A DNA stretch of 64,000 nucleotides, from NCBI RefSeq assembly GCF_043290135.1, contig NC_134700.1:243731088-243795087 (forward strand). Reading direction: 5' to 3'. Shown here in pieces: positions 22,150 to 34,133 of the stretch (positions within the stretch are counted from its first letter, which is position 1; each line of letters opens with the position of its first letter). Position numbers and translations under genes: made by a program. Below the pieces are notes generated by a model. That model saw only the letters and a program-made list of their open reading frames with translations, had not been told where the DNA came from and ran no database searches. Source of the DNA: Rhipicephalus microplus. Taxonomy: Eukaryota; Arthropoda; Arachnida; Ixodida; Ixodidae.

Positions 22150-24955
22150 ATGTCTGAATTCAACGTCAGGAGCAACATTAACATTGCCGTCATTAGCAAT
22201 GACAGGAAAAAGGAAAATGCGTCTGATGTGGCTTGTCCTAGTGATGACATACTAATGGCTATGGTGAATAAGTTGCTATCGCCAGAAAAGAGACAAGCGT
22301 TGGTTCGAATCCTCTCCAACCATGCATCCGTTTTTGATTTCGCACTCAATAGCCGCAGAATTTCCGCACTACCTTCACGCACTCGTCACGTGATTGATAC
22401 TGGTTCCGCCTATCCCATTCGTCAGAGACCATACAGAGTAGCTCCGTGGGAGCGTGAAGTTATTGTTGAGCAGGTGGAAGAAAGTTATACAAGAATCGTC
22501 TAGCCCCTCGGCAGCACCAGTTATACTTGTAAAAAAGAAGGATGGGTCTTTTAGATTCTGTGTATATTATCGGCGGCTCAACTCAGTTACAAAAAAAGAC
22601 GTATATCCGCTTCCCCGCATCGACGACATTATCGATTGTTTGCATTCTGCTTCGTACTTTTCTTCCGTAGACTTAAGATTGGGATATTGGCAAATCACTA
22701 TGCACTCTGCCGATAAAGAAAAAACGGCTTTTATAACTCCAGATGGTTTATTTGAATTAAACATCATGCCATTTGGTCTATGTAACGCTCCATCCACGTT
22801 AGAGCGCTTTATGGACGCTGTTCTCCGTGGCTTAAAATGGGAAGTATGTCTTTGCTATCTTGATGACGTAATCTTTGGCCGCACGTTTGAAGAGCACAAT
22901 CGTCGACTTGATGTTGTTCTCACATGCCTTGAGAAAGCAGCACTTACTTTTAATTCCAGAAAGTGCCATTTTGGTGATCGTGAAACTCTAGTTCTTGTCC
23001 ATCTCGTAGACAAACACCCCGTTTGGCCTGATCCCCACAAAATTATCGCGGTCAACACTTTCCCTCAACCACGCTCGCTACGAGAACTACGAAGCTTCCT
23101 GGGCCTGTGTTCGTATTTCCGGTGCTTTGTTCCTAGCTTTGCCGTTGTTGCTGAGCCTCTTATTCATCTGCTCAACAAAGATGTACCCTTCAAGTGGATG
23201 AAAGAGTGCGAGTCATTGCTTTCACAGCTGAAACTTCTACTCACTTCTGGGCCTATTTTTCATCATTTCGACGCATCAGCCCCAACTGAGATTCACCGTG
23301 ATGCAAGCGGAATCGGTATTGGCGCAGTATTAGTTCAGTGTCACGGCGCTGCTGAACATGTCATTGCCGACGCGAGCTGTTCTTTGAGTAAAGCTGAGCG
23401 CAATTACACTGTTACAGAGCAAGAAAGTCTGGCAGCTGTCTTCCCCGTGCACAAGTTCCGCCTGTACATCTATGGCTGCCGATTCTCCATCGTCACAGAC
23501 CACCACTCACTTTGTTGGCTCACTGGTCTACGAGATCCAACCGGTCGTCTTGCACGATGGGCGCTTTGTTTGCAAGAATATGACTTTGATGTTTGCTTCA
23601 AGAGTGGCCGCCGTCACGCGAACGCTTGCTGCCTATCGCGACTTCCCCTTCCCACGACTGAATGCGACGCCGACAATTTAGACGACTGTCTGGCCGCTCT
23701 TGACTCACGTTTTCCAGGTTTGGAAGCGTTCTATACAGAGCAACGTCAAGACCATAGTCTGGCTCCTTTTTTCGCATCTGCCGTCGATAAGCCGCATCAG
23801 AGCTCATTCGTCATGCAGGATGGCATTCTTTACAAGCGAAAATTCGCAGCAAAGGGGGCCAGCCTACATTTGGTTGTCCCCAAATCATTGTGACCCAACG
23901 TGCTGCAAGCTATGCACAACGATCCAACATATGGGATTTGCCAAGACCTATCACCGCACACTGAAACGTTTCTACTGGCCCCGCATGCATCAGGCTACAG
24001 CTAAATACGTGACCAGCTGTGAGCATTGTCAACGGTACAAGAGTCCAACAAGTGTGCCGCCATGATTTCTCCATCACATACCGCCTCCTTTTTTTCCTTT
24101 TGAGGTCATCGGTATTGACTTGATGGGCCCTTTTCCACGATCTGTCACTGGGAACCGCTGGATTATAGTCTGTGTAGACCACCTCACTCGGTATGCTGAA
24201 ACTGCAGCGATCTCTGCCGCAACAGCTGATCACGTTTGTGACTTCCTGCTACGCTACTTCATCCTCCGGCATGGGCCCCCTCGTGCCATCATCAGCAACC
24301 GTGGCCGGCAGTTTGTAGCCGACGTCGTGGAAGAGTTGATTCGCCGGTCTGCTTCCCAGTTTCGTCACCCCACTTCATACCATCCACAGACCAACGGTTC
24401 GACTGAGTGTGTCAACAGGACGCTCATTAACATACTCGCTATGTACGTTGATTCCAAGCATAAAAACTGGGACGAAGTTTTATCGTTTATGACCTACACC
24501 TACAACACTGTGCTACAAGAGACCACCGGCTTTAGCCCGTTTTACCTTCTCTACATCCGTGAGCCATGTACTACCCTCGACACGATTCTCCCGTTTTCAG
24601 AGCAAGAAAACTCGTCCCTTGCAGAGACACTCTGTTGCGCAGAGGAGGCACGGCGCATCGCGCGTCTCCGGACTTTCGCAGCCCAAGACCGTTCAAAGGC
24701 TTGCTACGATAAGCGACATCGACATGTGTCGTACAGCGAAGGTGATATGGTGTGGCTGTGGACTCCATATCGCAAGAGTGGTTTGTATCAAAAGTTTCTG
24801 ACCTGCTATACAGGTATACAGGTCCCTTCGTCGTTTTGCCGCGCCTTAGCGACGTTACGTACATCATATCACGCCTCACATCTCCTGGCCATCGCTCCAG
24901 GAAAACTGACGTCGTACATGTCGCCCTGTTGAAGCCATACCATGCGCGACACTAA
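22150..24955 (+). pseudogene. Ty3/gypsy pol: reverse transcriptase, RNase H, integrase (broken)
   Basis: The order is RT, RNase H, integrase, which is diagnostic of Ty3/gypsy. Protease-RT linker: 22150-22470. RT: 22490-23030, with FSSVDLRLGYWQI, FGLCNAPSTLERFMD and the catalytic YLDDVIF. RNase H: 23260-23640, with HRDASGIGIGAVLVQ. Integrase zinc region: about 23935-24050, with CEHCQRYK. Integrase core: 24105-24560, with DLMGPFPRSVTGNRW, HGPPRAIISNRGRQF and NGSTECVNRT. The frame shifts at about 22480, 23893 and 24810, and a stop lies at 24063. The second catalytic Asp of the integrase (normally SDRG) is Asn, so the enzyme would be inactive even without the frameshifts. The last part (LLKPYHARH) is a typical C-terminus. 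Confidence 0.9.
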
Positions 24956-24989
24956 CTCACCCAGTGGGCATCGTCTGCAACGGGGGAAA

Positions 24990-25110
24990 TGATACGGGAC
25001 TTTCGTTGAAGTGGGGTTGAGGAAAAACTAGTAAATGTGTTCTGTGCCAGGCCTTGACTGCTGACCATCTATCGTCCCGCCTCTACAATAAAGATCTCTC
25101 ACCCGTAACA
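24990..25110 (+). repeat. 3' LTR of the gypsy element
   Basis: Starts TGATACGGGACTTTCG right after the polypurine tract and ends CACCCGTAACA. AATAAAG at 25087 may be its polyadenylation signal. Confidence 0.55.
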
Positions 25111-25413
25111 ATATTTTAAAATTCTTCATAATTACCCATTATTGTGTTCAATTACGTTCAGTGCACTCCTAATTGTATTGTAATGCTTTAATCGATGTTC
25201 AGTGTCTTTAATGGGATTTACCACTCATATTCCTAATTACTGTTTACTGTTTGACGAGGCATATAAGGCCTCAGTGTACCAGTTATTTTGAGATAGGCTG
25301 GTGTCCCTGCACATTTTGCATGTACACTTAACTTTGCGGTGTTTGAATAATGTCAAAAAGATACCTGTACGTTTGTGCCTTGTAATGCAAGCCTCGCGAT
25401 ACTTTGCCCGCAG

Positions 25414-25490
25414 TGTCTGTTCTGCAGAGGAAGCTTCAGACATGCAAGGAAAAAGCTAAAGAAGTGCGTTCGGAAAACAAGAAAGCCATG
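25414..25490 (+). CDS. ICE1: Exon c: coiled-coil continuation
   Basis: The acceptor CTTTGCCCGCAG and the donor GCCATG|GTATGT enclose 77 bp. In the chained frame they read VSVLQRKLQTCKEKAKEVRS and then ENKKAM, a Lys/Glu-rich heptad-like helix. The exon ends in phase 0. A second in-exon AG (after TTCTGCAG) would break the phase inherited from exon b. Confidence 0.65.
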
Positions 25491-26270
25491 GTATGTTCCT
25501 CTTCCTGACTGACTTTTGCTGTTTATACCGCTATTGTAAAGAAAGGCAAAGCATTGTGTTGTTCCAACTCTGCTTGTGTAATTAAAAGGTGGCCATCATC
25601 AGTAACTTTTTTCCTTGCTTTTGAATCTGCACGTTGTGAACTTCTTTGTAAATATGCAAACAGTGCCAAAAGATAGTTGACTAGGCAGAATGAAGAAACA
25701 CACGACAGGTACTGACTAAAAACTGATGGTTTTATTGCTGCAGAGCATTACTGAAAAGAAGTAGGCATTAAATCGTATTTGGCATTGTTTCTAGATAAAC
25801 GAACTGGCCCAATGTACCACAGCTCTGTATTATATTGGTTGAAATGCTGGTTTGCTGCCTACAACTATTGTTTCGATTAGCTTGTGAAGAACAGATACTC
25901 CAGAATTTGTAGCTGGGATTATTATGCATGTTTTTAGTGAACTATAATTAAGTGATATTGTGCTTTAAGTACAGTTTCATTGTATTTTATTATAGCAGTC
26001 AATGCCACAAAAAGGAACATGTTCTGTCAGTGCTACCCAGTGTAGCACGTTACCAGCTAGCACATATGTTGGCTGAGATGTACTTCTATGCTTGAGGACA
26101 CAGTTGCCATTCCCAGCCATGGTAGCCACATTTGGATGAGACATCAATGTATCTAGATTTAGGTGCACTTAAAAGTGGCAAAAAGAATTGATCCCAGGTC
26201 TCTCAAACCTGCAGATGCCTGATAACCATATTTCCAAGTCCGCTTTTATGTTATCAACCTGTTGCACATA
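25491..26270. other. Intronic sequence, no gene seen
   Basis: First part of the ~15-kb intron; AT-rich, with no repeat boundary identified. Confidence 0.5.
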
Positions 26271-27212
26271 CAGTCAAACCCCGCGACAACGAATGACGCT
26301 TTAGCGAAATTGCCGCTACAACGAAAAATTCTTGGTTGCCCGGCAGCAGTCCATAAATAAGAGTTGCATACATGTTCTTGCCACAATGAACACTTTTTCT
26401 TTTGCCGTTTTGCTGCAACCAAATTCGGCAATGCAATATCAGGCTTAGATATCTAATACCGTGCAGTAAACAAAACCTTGAACATTTTGATGCATTTTCA
26501 GATAATAAAAATATGTCGACAGTGTGTAAAGGGTGCGCTCATTGGCACCACCAGAAACCACCGCTGTTTAATAAACATAGCGACGGCAATGAGACTGCCC
26601 TGCTTTTGCCACTGGCTTGCTTTTGAGCTGCAGACAATTGGAAGCTCAAGCTCAGTCGCTCAGTTCATAGTTTCCTACACAAAGCTGCTGGGTGCAATCA
26701 CACAACGATTCCGTATTTGGCCCATTTCGATGGCAATGCAATATATTGGCTCTTATTGCCCATGGCCAGTGGGGTCAAAGCGGCTGTTCGTCCGCACTAT
26801 CAACAAAATTGGACAGTCATGACTAGTGAATGATAAGAATAGCATAGAATAAACCATAAGTCACCGCTCCAAGATACGACGCCTCCGTCTGTATTGTCGG
26901 ATACACTCTGACAGCACACTGCTGCTGGTGTTAGCGTGTGAGTTGAACTGTTAGGTTTGCTCACAAAAACCGTTGTGGCCGTTGTTTTAGAGTGCTTTTC
27001 ACCATGGCGTCGTTATGCACGGGTGAGAATCTCGCGTGACGCTGCTGGGAAAGAAAAGAAAGAAGCCAAAACTTCCTAATTTTAGGAATTAACTTTCTTT
27101 TGTTTTGCTAGCTTAGGTAAGCTATGTTTTTTAGATTCCACTACAATGAAATTTTCGCTTCAACAACATATTTTTCACACCCTTTCAGTTTCGTTGTAGT
27201 GAGGTTCCACTG
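26271..27212. mobile_element. Tigger MITE
   Basis: The left end CAGTCAAACCCCGCGACAAC and right end GTTGTAGTGAGGTTCCACTG are imperfect inverted repeats flanked by TA on both sides (26269-26270 and 27213-27214). The 942-bp interior has no transposase motif. Confidence 0.8.
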
Positions 27213-27404
27213 TATAAGCACTGTTTAGTTCACTGCATCAGAGTGTTGAACATTCCCAATTGTTTTGGATTGTTCTGGTAAGTTTAAGTGTGCAACACGA
27301 GCAATGGTGAATATTCTGAAACTGACCCAGTCAATAATGAAAAGTCCTGGATTTTCGATGCCATGTGTGTTGACTCACCGTATCACTGAAATGACATTTT
27401 TTTT

Positions 27405-27650
27405 TGCCCTGCCGTGCTGGTCCAGTGGCTAGTGTACTCAGCTGCTGACCCGCAGGTCGCGGGATTGAATCCCGGCTGCAGCGGCGGCATTGTCGATATA
27501 TAGGCAAAAATGCCGTAGGCCCGTGTGCTCAGATTTGAGTGCATGCTAAAAAACCACAGGTCGTCGAAATTTCCGTAGCCCTCCAGTACGCCGTCTCTCA
27601 TAATCATATGGTGGTTTTGGGACGTTAAACCCTGCATATCAATCGATCAA
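27405..27650 (+). repeat. Tick tRNA-derived SINE (Ruka-like), nearly complete
   Basis: The head has a tRNA-like A box (GTGGCTAGTGTACTCAGCTG) and B box (CGCGGGATTGAATCCCGG), the internal RNA polymerase III promoter. The body contains CGAAATTTCCGTAGCCCTCC and CTCATAATCATATGGTGGTT. The tail is GGGACGTTAAACCCTGCATA followed by ATCAATCGATCAA. It does not fold as an intact tRNA, so it is not called a tRNA gene. Confidence 0.85.
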
Positions 27651-27959
27651 CTGAACTGATTTCTTGACTACTTATGGCTATCCTCACTGATATCGAGGCA
27701 CAGTGTGACTCACTTGTTAATTGACTTTTCATTTGCCAGGCACAAACTCATCCAAATAAGGTTTTTTGTAATTTCCAGTCTTGCCACAGCCCTCTTCACT
27801 GTCACAACCATGTGACATCTGGTGAAGGTGCTGGTTCATTCGTGTTTCACACACCCTCGAAAAGTTGTGAAACAAACCCAAGCCGGAAAGAAGGCATCAC
27901 ATCCATCTCAAATCATCAAACTAGCCATGAGCCAAAGGGCTACCACCAAAATGTGAGCC
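27651..27959. other. Intronic sequence, no gene seen
   Basis: An AG-bounded segment at 27742-27762 has a weak donor and is not called an exon. The right part may belong to the LTR of the following gag relic. Confidence 0.4.
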
Positions 27960-29460
27960 TTTACTCGACTAGGTCAAGAAGACCCGGACCGTGACCACTA
28001 CATTTGGTGACAGTACCCATGGCGTATGCACCTGTCCTGCTACAGCAGCCTAGAGAGCTGCCAATCTTCCACAGATTGTTTTTTGTAGACAGAGAAAGTT
28101 GGCTTGGAATGTACCACTGTCACCATTTTCAAAAGCTGGGGTCCCTGGGACAAGTTGCGTTACGTTTATTCCTGCTTGGAAGGCACAGCAAGGACCTGGT
28201 TCAAGAATTGTGAGCTGACTCTCCAAAGCTGGGGATTGTTTTGCAGCACACTCTTGGGCACCTTCAGCAACATTGTTAGCTAGGAAAGGGCTGCTGATTT
28301 GCTAGAGGCAAGAGTGCAACTGCAGAATGAAAACCTCACCATCTCCACCGAAGAGATGATAGCGGCTTTTCTACTTGGCCGATGCTACCATGCTTGAGGA
28401 GAAAAAAGTTTGCTTCCGTGTGCAGAGAGTGAGACTAGAAAGACCTGTTTGCCGAATTGGTGCTAAAGTCACGACAAGTCACCGATTACCTTATGGGGGC
28501 TGCAACAGTAGAGAAGTCTCTCAAGATGCGGACGAAGCAACACACTAATTTGCATCTACGTTCTGGCTATTCCACAGTACATTAACTAAGCACTGACGAC
28601 CAAGGGGAAACCATCAGAACAATTGTGTGGTAGGTGCTGCATAAACCTTCACCACCGCCTCAAGTAGACTCGATTGCAAAAACAGTAATGTAATCGAACA
28701 TATTCAGTAGTCATGGGGGATCCTTAAGCCTCTGCAGCCTCAACTTGACGAGATCCTTGAGCGAGTTCAGCCTCAACCTAATGCCATAACTTACGCTGCT
28801 GCTGTTTTCTCCCACCGTCATGAAAGTGCCGAGATGCAGCACCACCGGAGTTTTGTCACCAGCTCCCTGCCACCATAATTGATACCATCTTGCCTGCCTG
28901 TGAGCCGGTGCCATGCGCCAAGGAAGGTTGTCTACTGGTGCATCAATGATGACTATTTGCTTTGCTACCGCTGTGGGGCAGCCGGCCACACCTACCGTCA
29001 CACTGTTACTACTGCAAGATGTGACAGCATGGATTTGTCGCTAATGCTCCACGTCCATAGAGAAGTGAACGACCTTGCACATTGTGGACTACCTCGCAGG
29101 CACGCAGTGTACACACCAAGGACCTTCCCAGTCTCTGTTACTATGCTGCTACATCTCACAGCAATAGCCGCAATGCAGCGCCTATACCTAGGGTCGATCT
29201 ACCAGCCTGTATCCACGAAAGGAAAAGCACCAATCGATGAAGTTGCTGTTGCTGTTTGTTGTAGTACTGAAGATCCTCGGCTGCCACTGCCACAATCAGA
29301 TATTAAGAACACACTGCAAGCCAAACGAGCTCTTACAATGTATTTCGAGGCATTAAAAGGGTGGTGCCATCAAGTTTCGATGCTAAAACAAGCGTCTTGG
29401 GGCTTTCCTCTGCAGGCTAGGACTCTCCGCATGAACGGTCAGACACAACAGACATTTTGA
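27960..29460 (+). pseudogene. Ty3/gypsy gag relic
   Basis: ACTACATTTGGTGACAG at about 28000-28015 looks like an LTR end plus a TGGTGAC-type primer binding site. Downstream, frame-shifted gag sequence can be followed: QVALRLFLLGRHSKDLVQEL (28150-28210) and then LLEARVQLQNENLTISTEEM (about 28298-28360). A CCHC zinc knuckle follows (CYRCGAAGHTYRHTVTT, about 28965-29010). Many stops are present and pol is absent. It differs from the 22-25 kb element, which lacks gag. Confidence 0.65.
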
Positions 29461-30338
29461 ATATATTTTAATTCACCTCCAAAGTGTAAATGCTCATTCT
29501 CCCGACCGAAGCCCATCGCAAGCGCTTGTAGAGCTGTCGTAGCTCTCTAGGAAGGCTAACGAAAGTTGCGGTGACATTACACCAGATCTGTAGGGAGCAT
29601 TGGCGTGCACAGGCTTCCCCTCCAGAGGGAACAAAGGTTCTTCGCTGACTTTGCGCCCCGTCCCTAAGTCCCGGCGCCCCTTCCCTTCCTATTATGCCAA
29701 TATGTGTAGCTGTGCTTGCACAACCTCCCCTCGTAGGTGGCTATGAGAATGGCCGCCCCCTTATCCCCATCTCGAGAGCACGCCTATTGTAGCGAGGAAA
29801 GTGATCTCAGGAAACCTCCTAATGTGCATACCGGCAAAGCATCACGGCTGCTACATATTTATTTGCAGGTGCGTGTGCGGCAAGTGTGTATGAGAAAGTC
29901 AGCGGGAGCAGCAGACGTGCGTCACGGCCTTGTGTGGTCACGTGGCCAAGCTACACTGCAACGTCACTCACAGTTCAATTCTGTGCCCATAAACCGAAAC
30001 CAAAATTGGTCCACATAAAGAAGGCGATACTAATTTATTCAGCGAGAATAAATGAATCTTGGTGCGTGTATCATGCTTCCTGTATCTATAAGAAAGATCT
30101 GCAGCCACGCGCAAGCCACATAAATGTTGGCACCACCCCTTTAACATTTTCCTGTTTGCACCTATACTCATTGGCAGTGTGTTGTTGATGGTTTTAATTA
30201 AAGTTTTATCGCATTCAGATCGCTTACGGACAGTGAGTGATATCTCAAGTTTCTCTAGTATTTTTTTTTTTTTTTTCGCCATGGGGGGATGCTTAAAGCA
30301 TCTTTTAATTGCACTTGACAAGCACTCTTTGTTTCCAA
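29461..30338. other. Intronic sequence, no gene seen
   Basis: Includes a run of about 20 T at 30259-30278. No gene or repeat end is supported. Confidence 0.45.
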
Positions 30339-30339
30339 C

Positions 30340-31442
30340 ATGGTGTCGACCTCACGCGCAGCTGTCCCTAAGAAACCGCGAATTTCAACCGATTCCGATG
30401 AGTCCGCATCAGAATTTTATGATGGTGATAGCAGCGGAGGCTCGGGAGACGACTTTGATTTATCAGACCTTAGCACGGACAGTGAAAGTGTGTCAAGTAG
30501 TTTCAGAACGTTGACAGGCATCCGCCGGTAAGTTCCGTTTTCCACGCTAGACCATTTCATCGTGACGGCGATCAGATCTAAAGACATCCAGCATGTTCTA
30601 AAGGCAGCGGTTCTTATCTGCTGAGTGTCAACGTCGTTTGGACAGGATCACTTTTCGGCGGCGGTACAAAGAGTGGAGTTTAATGTGAGAAGATGGCTGC
30701 AAGTTGACCTCGGCATCACGCTCCGCAGTGCTGTGCGGCTCTTCATAAAAGCCATGGACTTCTTTGCGATGTTATTCACTATGGAAAAAATTGCGTAGAT
30801 ATGTGACATGACTAATGATTATGCGTGGATGCATATTTTGGAGAAGCAGTCATATAGTGAGCGAGGCGGATGATGGAAGGAAGTGACTCCCGATGAAGTG
30901 GAGAAGTTTATTGGTCCTTTCATTTGGTAGGGTATCATCCAAGTGCTTTGCTTCCACTGCTATTGGAACTTATTTTCTGGTCTTATTCCACCTTCGGTAA
31001 TGCCAAGAAATCAATTCAAAGCTCGACTTGCATTGCTCAGTGTGTCTGACCCCGAGAAGACAACTGTTGCATCTCATGGCAAGCTGCATTACGTAGTTCC
31101 ACTGCAAACAACGGGTTATCCACTCAATTTTTCCAACCTGATCGAAACCTCTCCGTTGACGAGGGCATGGTAATATCTAAACGCCGGTCTGGAATTCACC
31201 AGTACATGCAAGACAAAGTTATCAAATGGGGATATAAACTGCAGGTTTTGGCGGACTACAAATCGGGTTACACGATTCAATTCAGAAGCTACAAAGATAC
31301 AGGAACTGCAAATTGGGCTATCAAGAACGGAAAGTTCAACAAAGAACAAACGTCTTCTGCGAGACATTCTCTGCAAACTTGTGCTTCACCACATCACGGA
31401 GCTGCTTTGTGCGGTGGCATGATAGCCACTATGGCTAACATT
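30340..31442 (+). pseudogene. piggyBac transposase pseudogene
   Basis: The ATG at 30340 opens an acidic N-terminus (STDSDESASEF, DLSDLSTDSESVSS). Degenerate sequence of the DDE_Tnp_1_7 domain follows: TPDEVEKFIGPFIW (about 30888-30930), then MPRNQFKARLALLSVSDPEK (31000-31060). After a deletion comes the catalytic-region motif VDEGMVISKRRSGIHQYMQD, then KVIKWGYKLQVLADYKSGYT (31157-31270). That stretch, with an Asp in VDEG and Asp in LADYKSGY, is specific to piggyBac. Several stops and the loss of the middle and C-terminal parts make it non-functional. A SINE follows at 31443. Confidence 0.85.
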
Positions 31443-31677
31443 TGATTGATATGTAGGGTTTAATGTCCTAAAACCACCATATATTTACGAGAGATGCTGC
31501 AGTGGAGGGCTCCGAAAATTTCGACCACCTGGGGTTCTTTAACGTACACCCAAAGCTGAGCACACAGGCGTACAGCATCTTTGCCACCATTGAAAATGCA
31601 GCCACCGCAGTTGGAATTTGATTTCGCGACGTGCAAGGCAGCAGCCGAGTCTTAGCCACTAGACCACGACGGCGAAG
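31443..31677 (-). repeat. Tick SINE (Ruka-like), antisense, with target duplication
   Basis: Reverse complement of the 27405 SINE, from the tail (TTGATATGTAGGGTTTAATG) to the head (TTAGCCACTAGACCACGACG). It is flanked by CACTATGGCTAACATTT (31427-31443) and CACTGTGGCTAACATTT (31678-31694), a ~16-bp target duplication with one mismatch, so it entered the piggyBac relic by LINE-type retrotransposition. Confidence 0.9.
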
Positions 31678-31694
31678 CACTGTGGCTAACATTT

Positions 31695-32140
31695 TCTTTT
31701 GTATAAAATTAACTTGTACAGATAGAAAGTTTATATTTACGGTAATGCTGTATACAGCCTTCATCATTAAAATGTATATTTGGAAATTTTTATTAACTTG
31801 CATTGGTGCAAAGCTGCATCGATGTTTTTACAGAGTTTTGATTTTTTTACGAGTTCTTTTTTTATAAAGTATTTGCTGCACAAAATTGTTAATAAATGTT
31901 TGCTTGTAAATATTACCATAAGAATATGCAATCCTTCCGCTACAAATTGATACCATACATTGTAATATAAAGCATTCGGTGTAGCAGTAACAAAATTATT
32001 TACTAGACCACCCAAAAACTGCTTATTTCTCTGCATATAAGAAAATGTTAAAAAGCCTTGACGCTGCTATACGGAAGCAGAGATAGGAGCCGATATAGCT
32101 GTGACCCAATGCTGTGACTTAACCACATCGCAAAATGACA
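31695..32140. other. AT-rich intronic sequence, no gene seen
   Basis: Possibly the distal end of the piggyBac relic; no terminal repeat was resolved. Confidence 0.4.
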
Positions 32141-32280
32141 AGGCTTGTGCGAATATTCGAATGCTTCGAATATTTGAACGAATATTAGTGTTCGATTTCG
32201 CTTCGATTTAAAGATATATATTATTGAAAGTTTTAAGTATTCGAAGTGATCAAATAGATGTATATTATAGTCGGGTACAA
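32141..32280. repeat. AATATTCG-type repeat, end fragment
   Basis: AAGGCTTGTGCGAATATTCG followed by AATGCTTCGAATATTTGAAC is the terminal sequence also found at 61505 and, inverted, at about 48070. Only this end is present here. Confidence 0.75.
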
Positions 32281-33371
32281 CTTTAGAAGGCAGGAGAGTT
32301 ATTCAATTATGCGAGTTGCAAAACTGCGTTCTACAATCCGGATATGCAGTTGGCCCAATTTTTCGTGAGTTAGCTGCCGTTCGCGTTGTCTGGGAGCAAC
32401 AACACAAAACAAAAATAATGCGTTTAATAGTGGGCGTGAGGATTAACAGGTGGCGCGACAATCTGCTCACTCCCGACAAGGGGGCCAATGACATGTGCGG
32501 ATTTTCATACATGGGGAGTTTCGCATCTCATATGAATGAGCAACTCTGTCCCGTGCAAGTTTTCTGTCATGGAGTCTAGTGAAGTGACATCAAAACGTGA
32601 TCATTTGTTGCCGTACGAGACTTGTCTCGCCTCGATCTCCACACCACCAAGGAGCTTCAGCAAGAACGAGAATGGCCACATACTGAACAGCTATTCACGC
32701 AACATGATCGTCCACTGCTACACGTACTGGCGCAACAGGGAGCCTGAATGCTGTGTAGAGGACACCAGCAAGTTTGTCGCCGACATGCTCGGTGTTGGCG
32801 AAAGGACTGTGTTCAGGGTGAGGGAGGAAGTTAAAGCTTCGCATTTTTCGGGTGGCAAACTGACGACACTCTCGCAAAAACGCCCACGCGATTCGGGGGG
32901 CGAGAAGACACACGCGAAGTTTGACAGCTTCACGTTGTGCGTGCTGAGGTTATGTGTGCAGGATTTCTTTTGCCGCAAGAAGATACCGACAGTCGAGAAG
33001 ATAACTGCCGAGTTCTCTGAGCGTATGGAACTCCCATCACTAAGGCAGTGTACTGTGTGTCGTCTGCTTGCCGATATCGGCTTCAAGCATGAAAAGAAAA
33101 GCCGCAACTTGCTGCTTATCGACCGGAATGACATCACCGATAGGCGGAATCGCTACCACCGTGACCTGGAGCGTTACCGGGCGGAAGGCCCAAAGATCTT
33201 CTACCTGGACGAGACATGGGTCACGGCGGGACACACTCGGTCGATCGTGTGGAGAGACACTGTGGTGGAAGAAGCGCGGACACTTGTTCGCTCGAACAAA
33301 TGGTTTTACGACGGATCTAAAACAACCTTCTGGGAAGGGTCAGCGGGCTTTGTCGACGGCTGCTTGGATGT

Positions 33372-34133
33372 TGTCACGTGAATATGTGCTGAGGCCTGGT
33401 TCGCTCGTCGGGCGTTGCGAAATGAACTATAGAGGCTGATGGTACCAAACGAAAACTAACACTTCATTACCATGAAAATCACAAAACGAAACAACAACAA
33501 AAACACGCACACATTGAAAAACACAGAAAAGGAGATGTCTTAATGACGCGCGTTTCAACGTCCGATTCCGTTTGTGTTCTCTAGTTCTCGCGCTTACAGT
33601 TGTGGCGTGGCCTCCGGTCCGCTGGGAGTCCCTCTCAGGCGTGATGACACGCCATATCGATGCTCAACGGTGGCGACGATGTTGAAGAACCACTGCAGAA
33701 ACCACTGCTCCAGTGGTTTCTCGCCAAGGCAGGTGCTCGGGCGGGATACACTGCAGACCAGGTTCGGCGGTGGTTCCGGGGCTGCTAGCCGAAGTCGGTA
33801 CTCGTGCGGGAAACTGCAGCCCAGGATCAGCGGTTGCTCTGTGCGCTGCTCGCCGAGTCAGGTGCTCGGGTGAGAACCATTACTGTCCAGGGACACCAGC
33901 ACTTCCTTGCGCTGCTCGCCGAGTCAGGTGCTCGGGCGGGAGCCTGGTGCGAGACCCAGTCCGAACTTCCGCAGCCCTTGGCCCCTCGAACGCCACGTCC
34001 CGGCTCTCACGTTCCTCATTCGCCCGGCGCCCTCTTCTTTTTTTTCTTCTTCTCCCTCATTCCAGCATTTTAATTTACCTATTCAAGACAACTTCTTTCG
34101 CTTCCTCTTTTCTTCAACTTGTCATTCTTGACA
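33372..34133. mobile_element. LTR-like insertion (solo LTR) with perfect 5-bp target duplication
   Basis: TGTCACG at 33372 and TTGACA ending at 34133 give TG...CA termini. GATGT precedes (33367-33371) and follows (34134-34138) it exactly. It interrupts the transposase reading frame, and joining the flanks once restores it, which fixes both boundaries. There is no coding sequence. It contains an AC-rich 5' part like the LTR at 649-1812 and a four-copy ~66-bp minisatellite. Confidence 0.8.
33719..33948. repeat. Four-copy ~66-bp minisatellite
   Basis: The core CTCGCCGAGTCAGGTGCTCG (or variants of it) recurs starting near 33719, 33784, 33849 and 33916. The spacers between cores are more diverged. 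Confidence 0.85.

Larger units (their letters stand above)
22135..25110 (+). mobile_element. Ty3/gypsy LTR retrotransposon, deleted and inactive
   Basis: TGTTACGGGTGAGAGAT at 22135 and its inverse ATCTCTCACCCGTAACA ending at 25110 bound the element, and both flanks are ATAT (22131-22134 and 25111-25114). A polypurine tract (CGGGGGAAA, 24981-24989) precedes a ~121-bp 3' LTR with AATAAAG at 25087. The 5' LTR, primer site, gag and protease are missing: coding sequence starts within 20 bases of the left end. It is a 5'-deleted insertion that kept its extreme terminus. Confidence 0.75.

Noticed and set aside
27409..27480. tRNA gene
   Set aside because: A and B boxes are present, but there is no acceptor stem and the sequence continues into the SINE body.
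27742..27762. Extra 21-bp phase-0 exon of the host gene
   Set aside because: The acceptor is acceptable, but the donor (GTTTTT) is weak and the peptide has no coiled-coil character.
32718..33137. Minus-strand 139-codon ORF
   Set aside because: Shadow of the IS630/Tc1-like transposase on the opposite strand.
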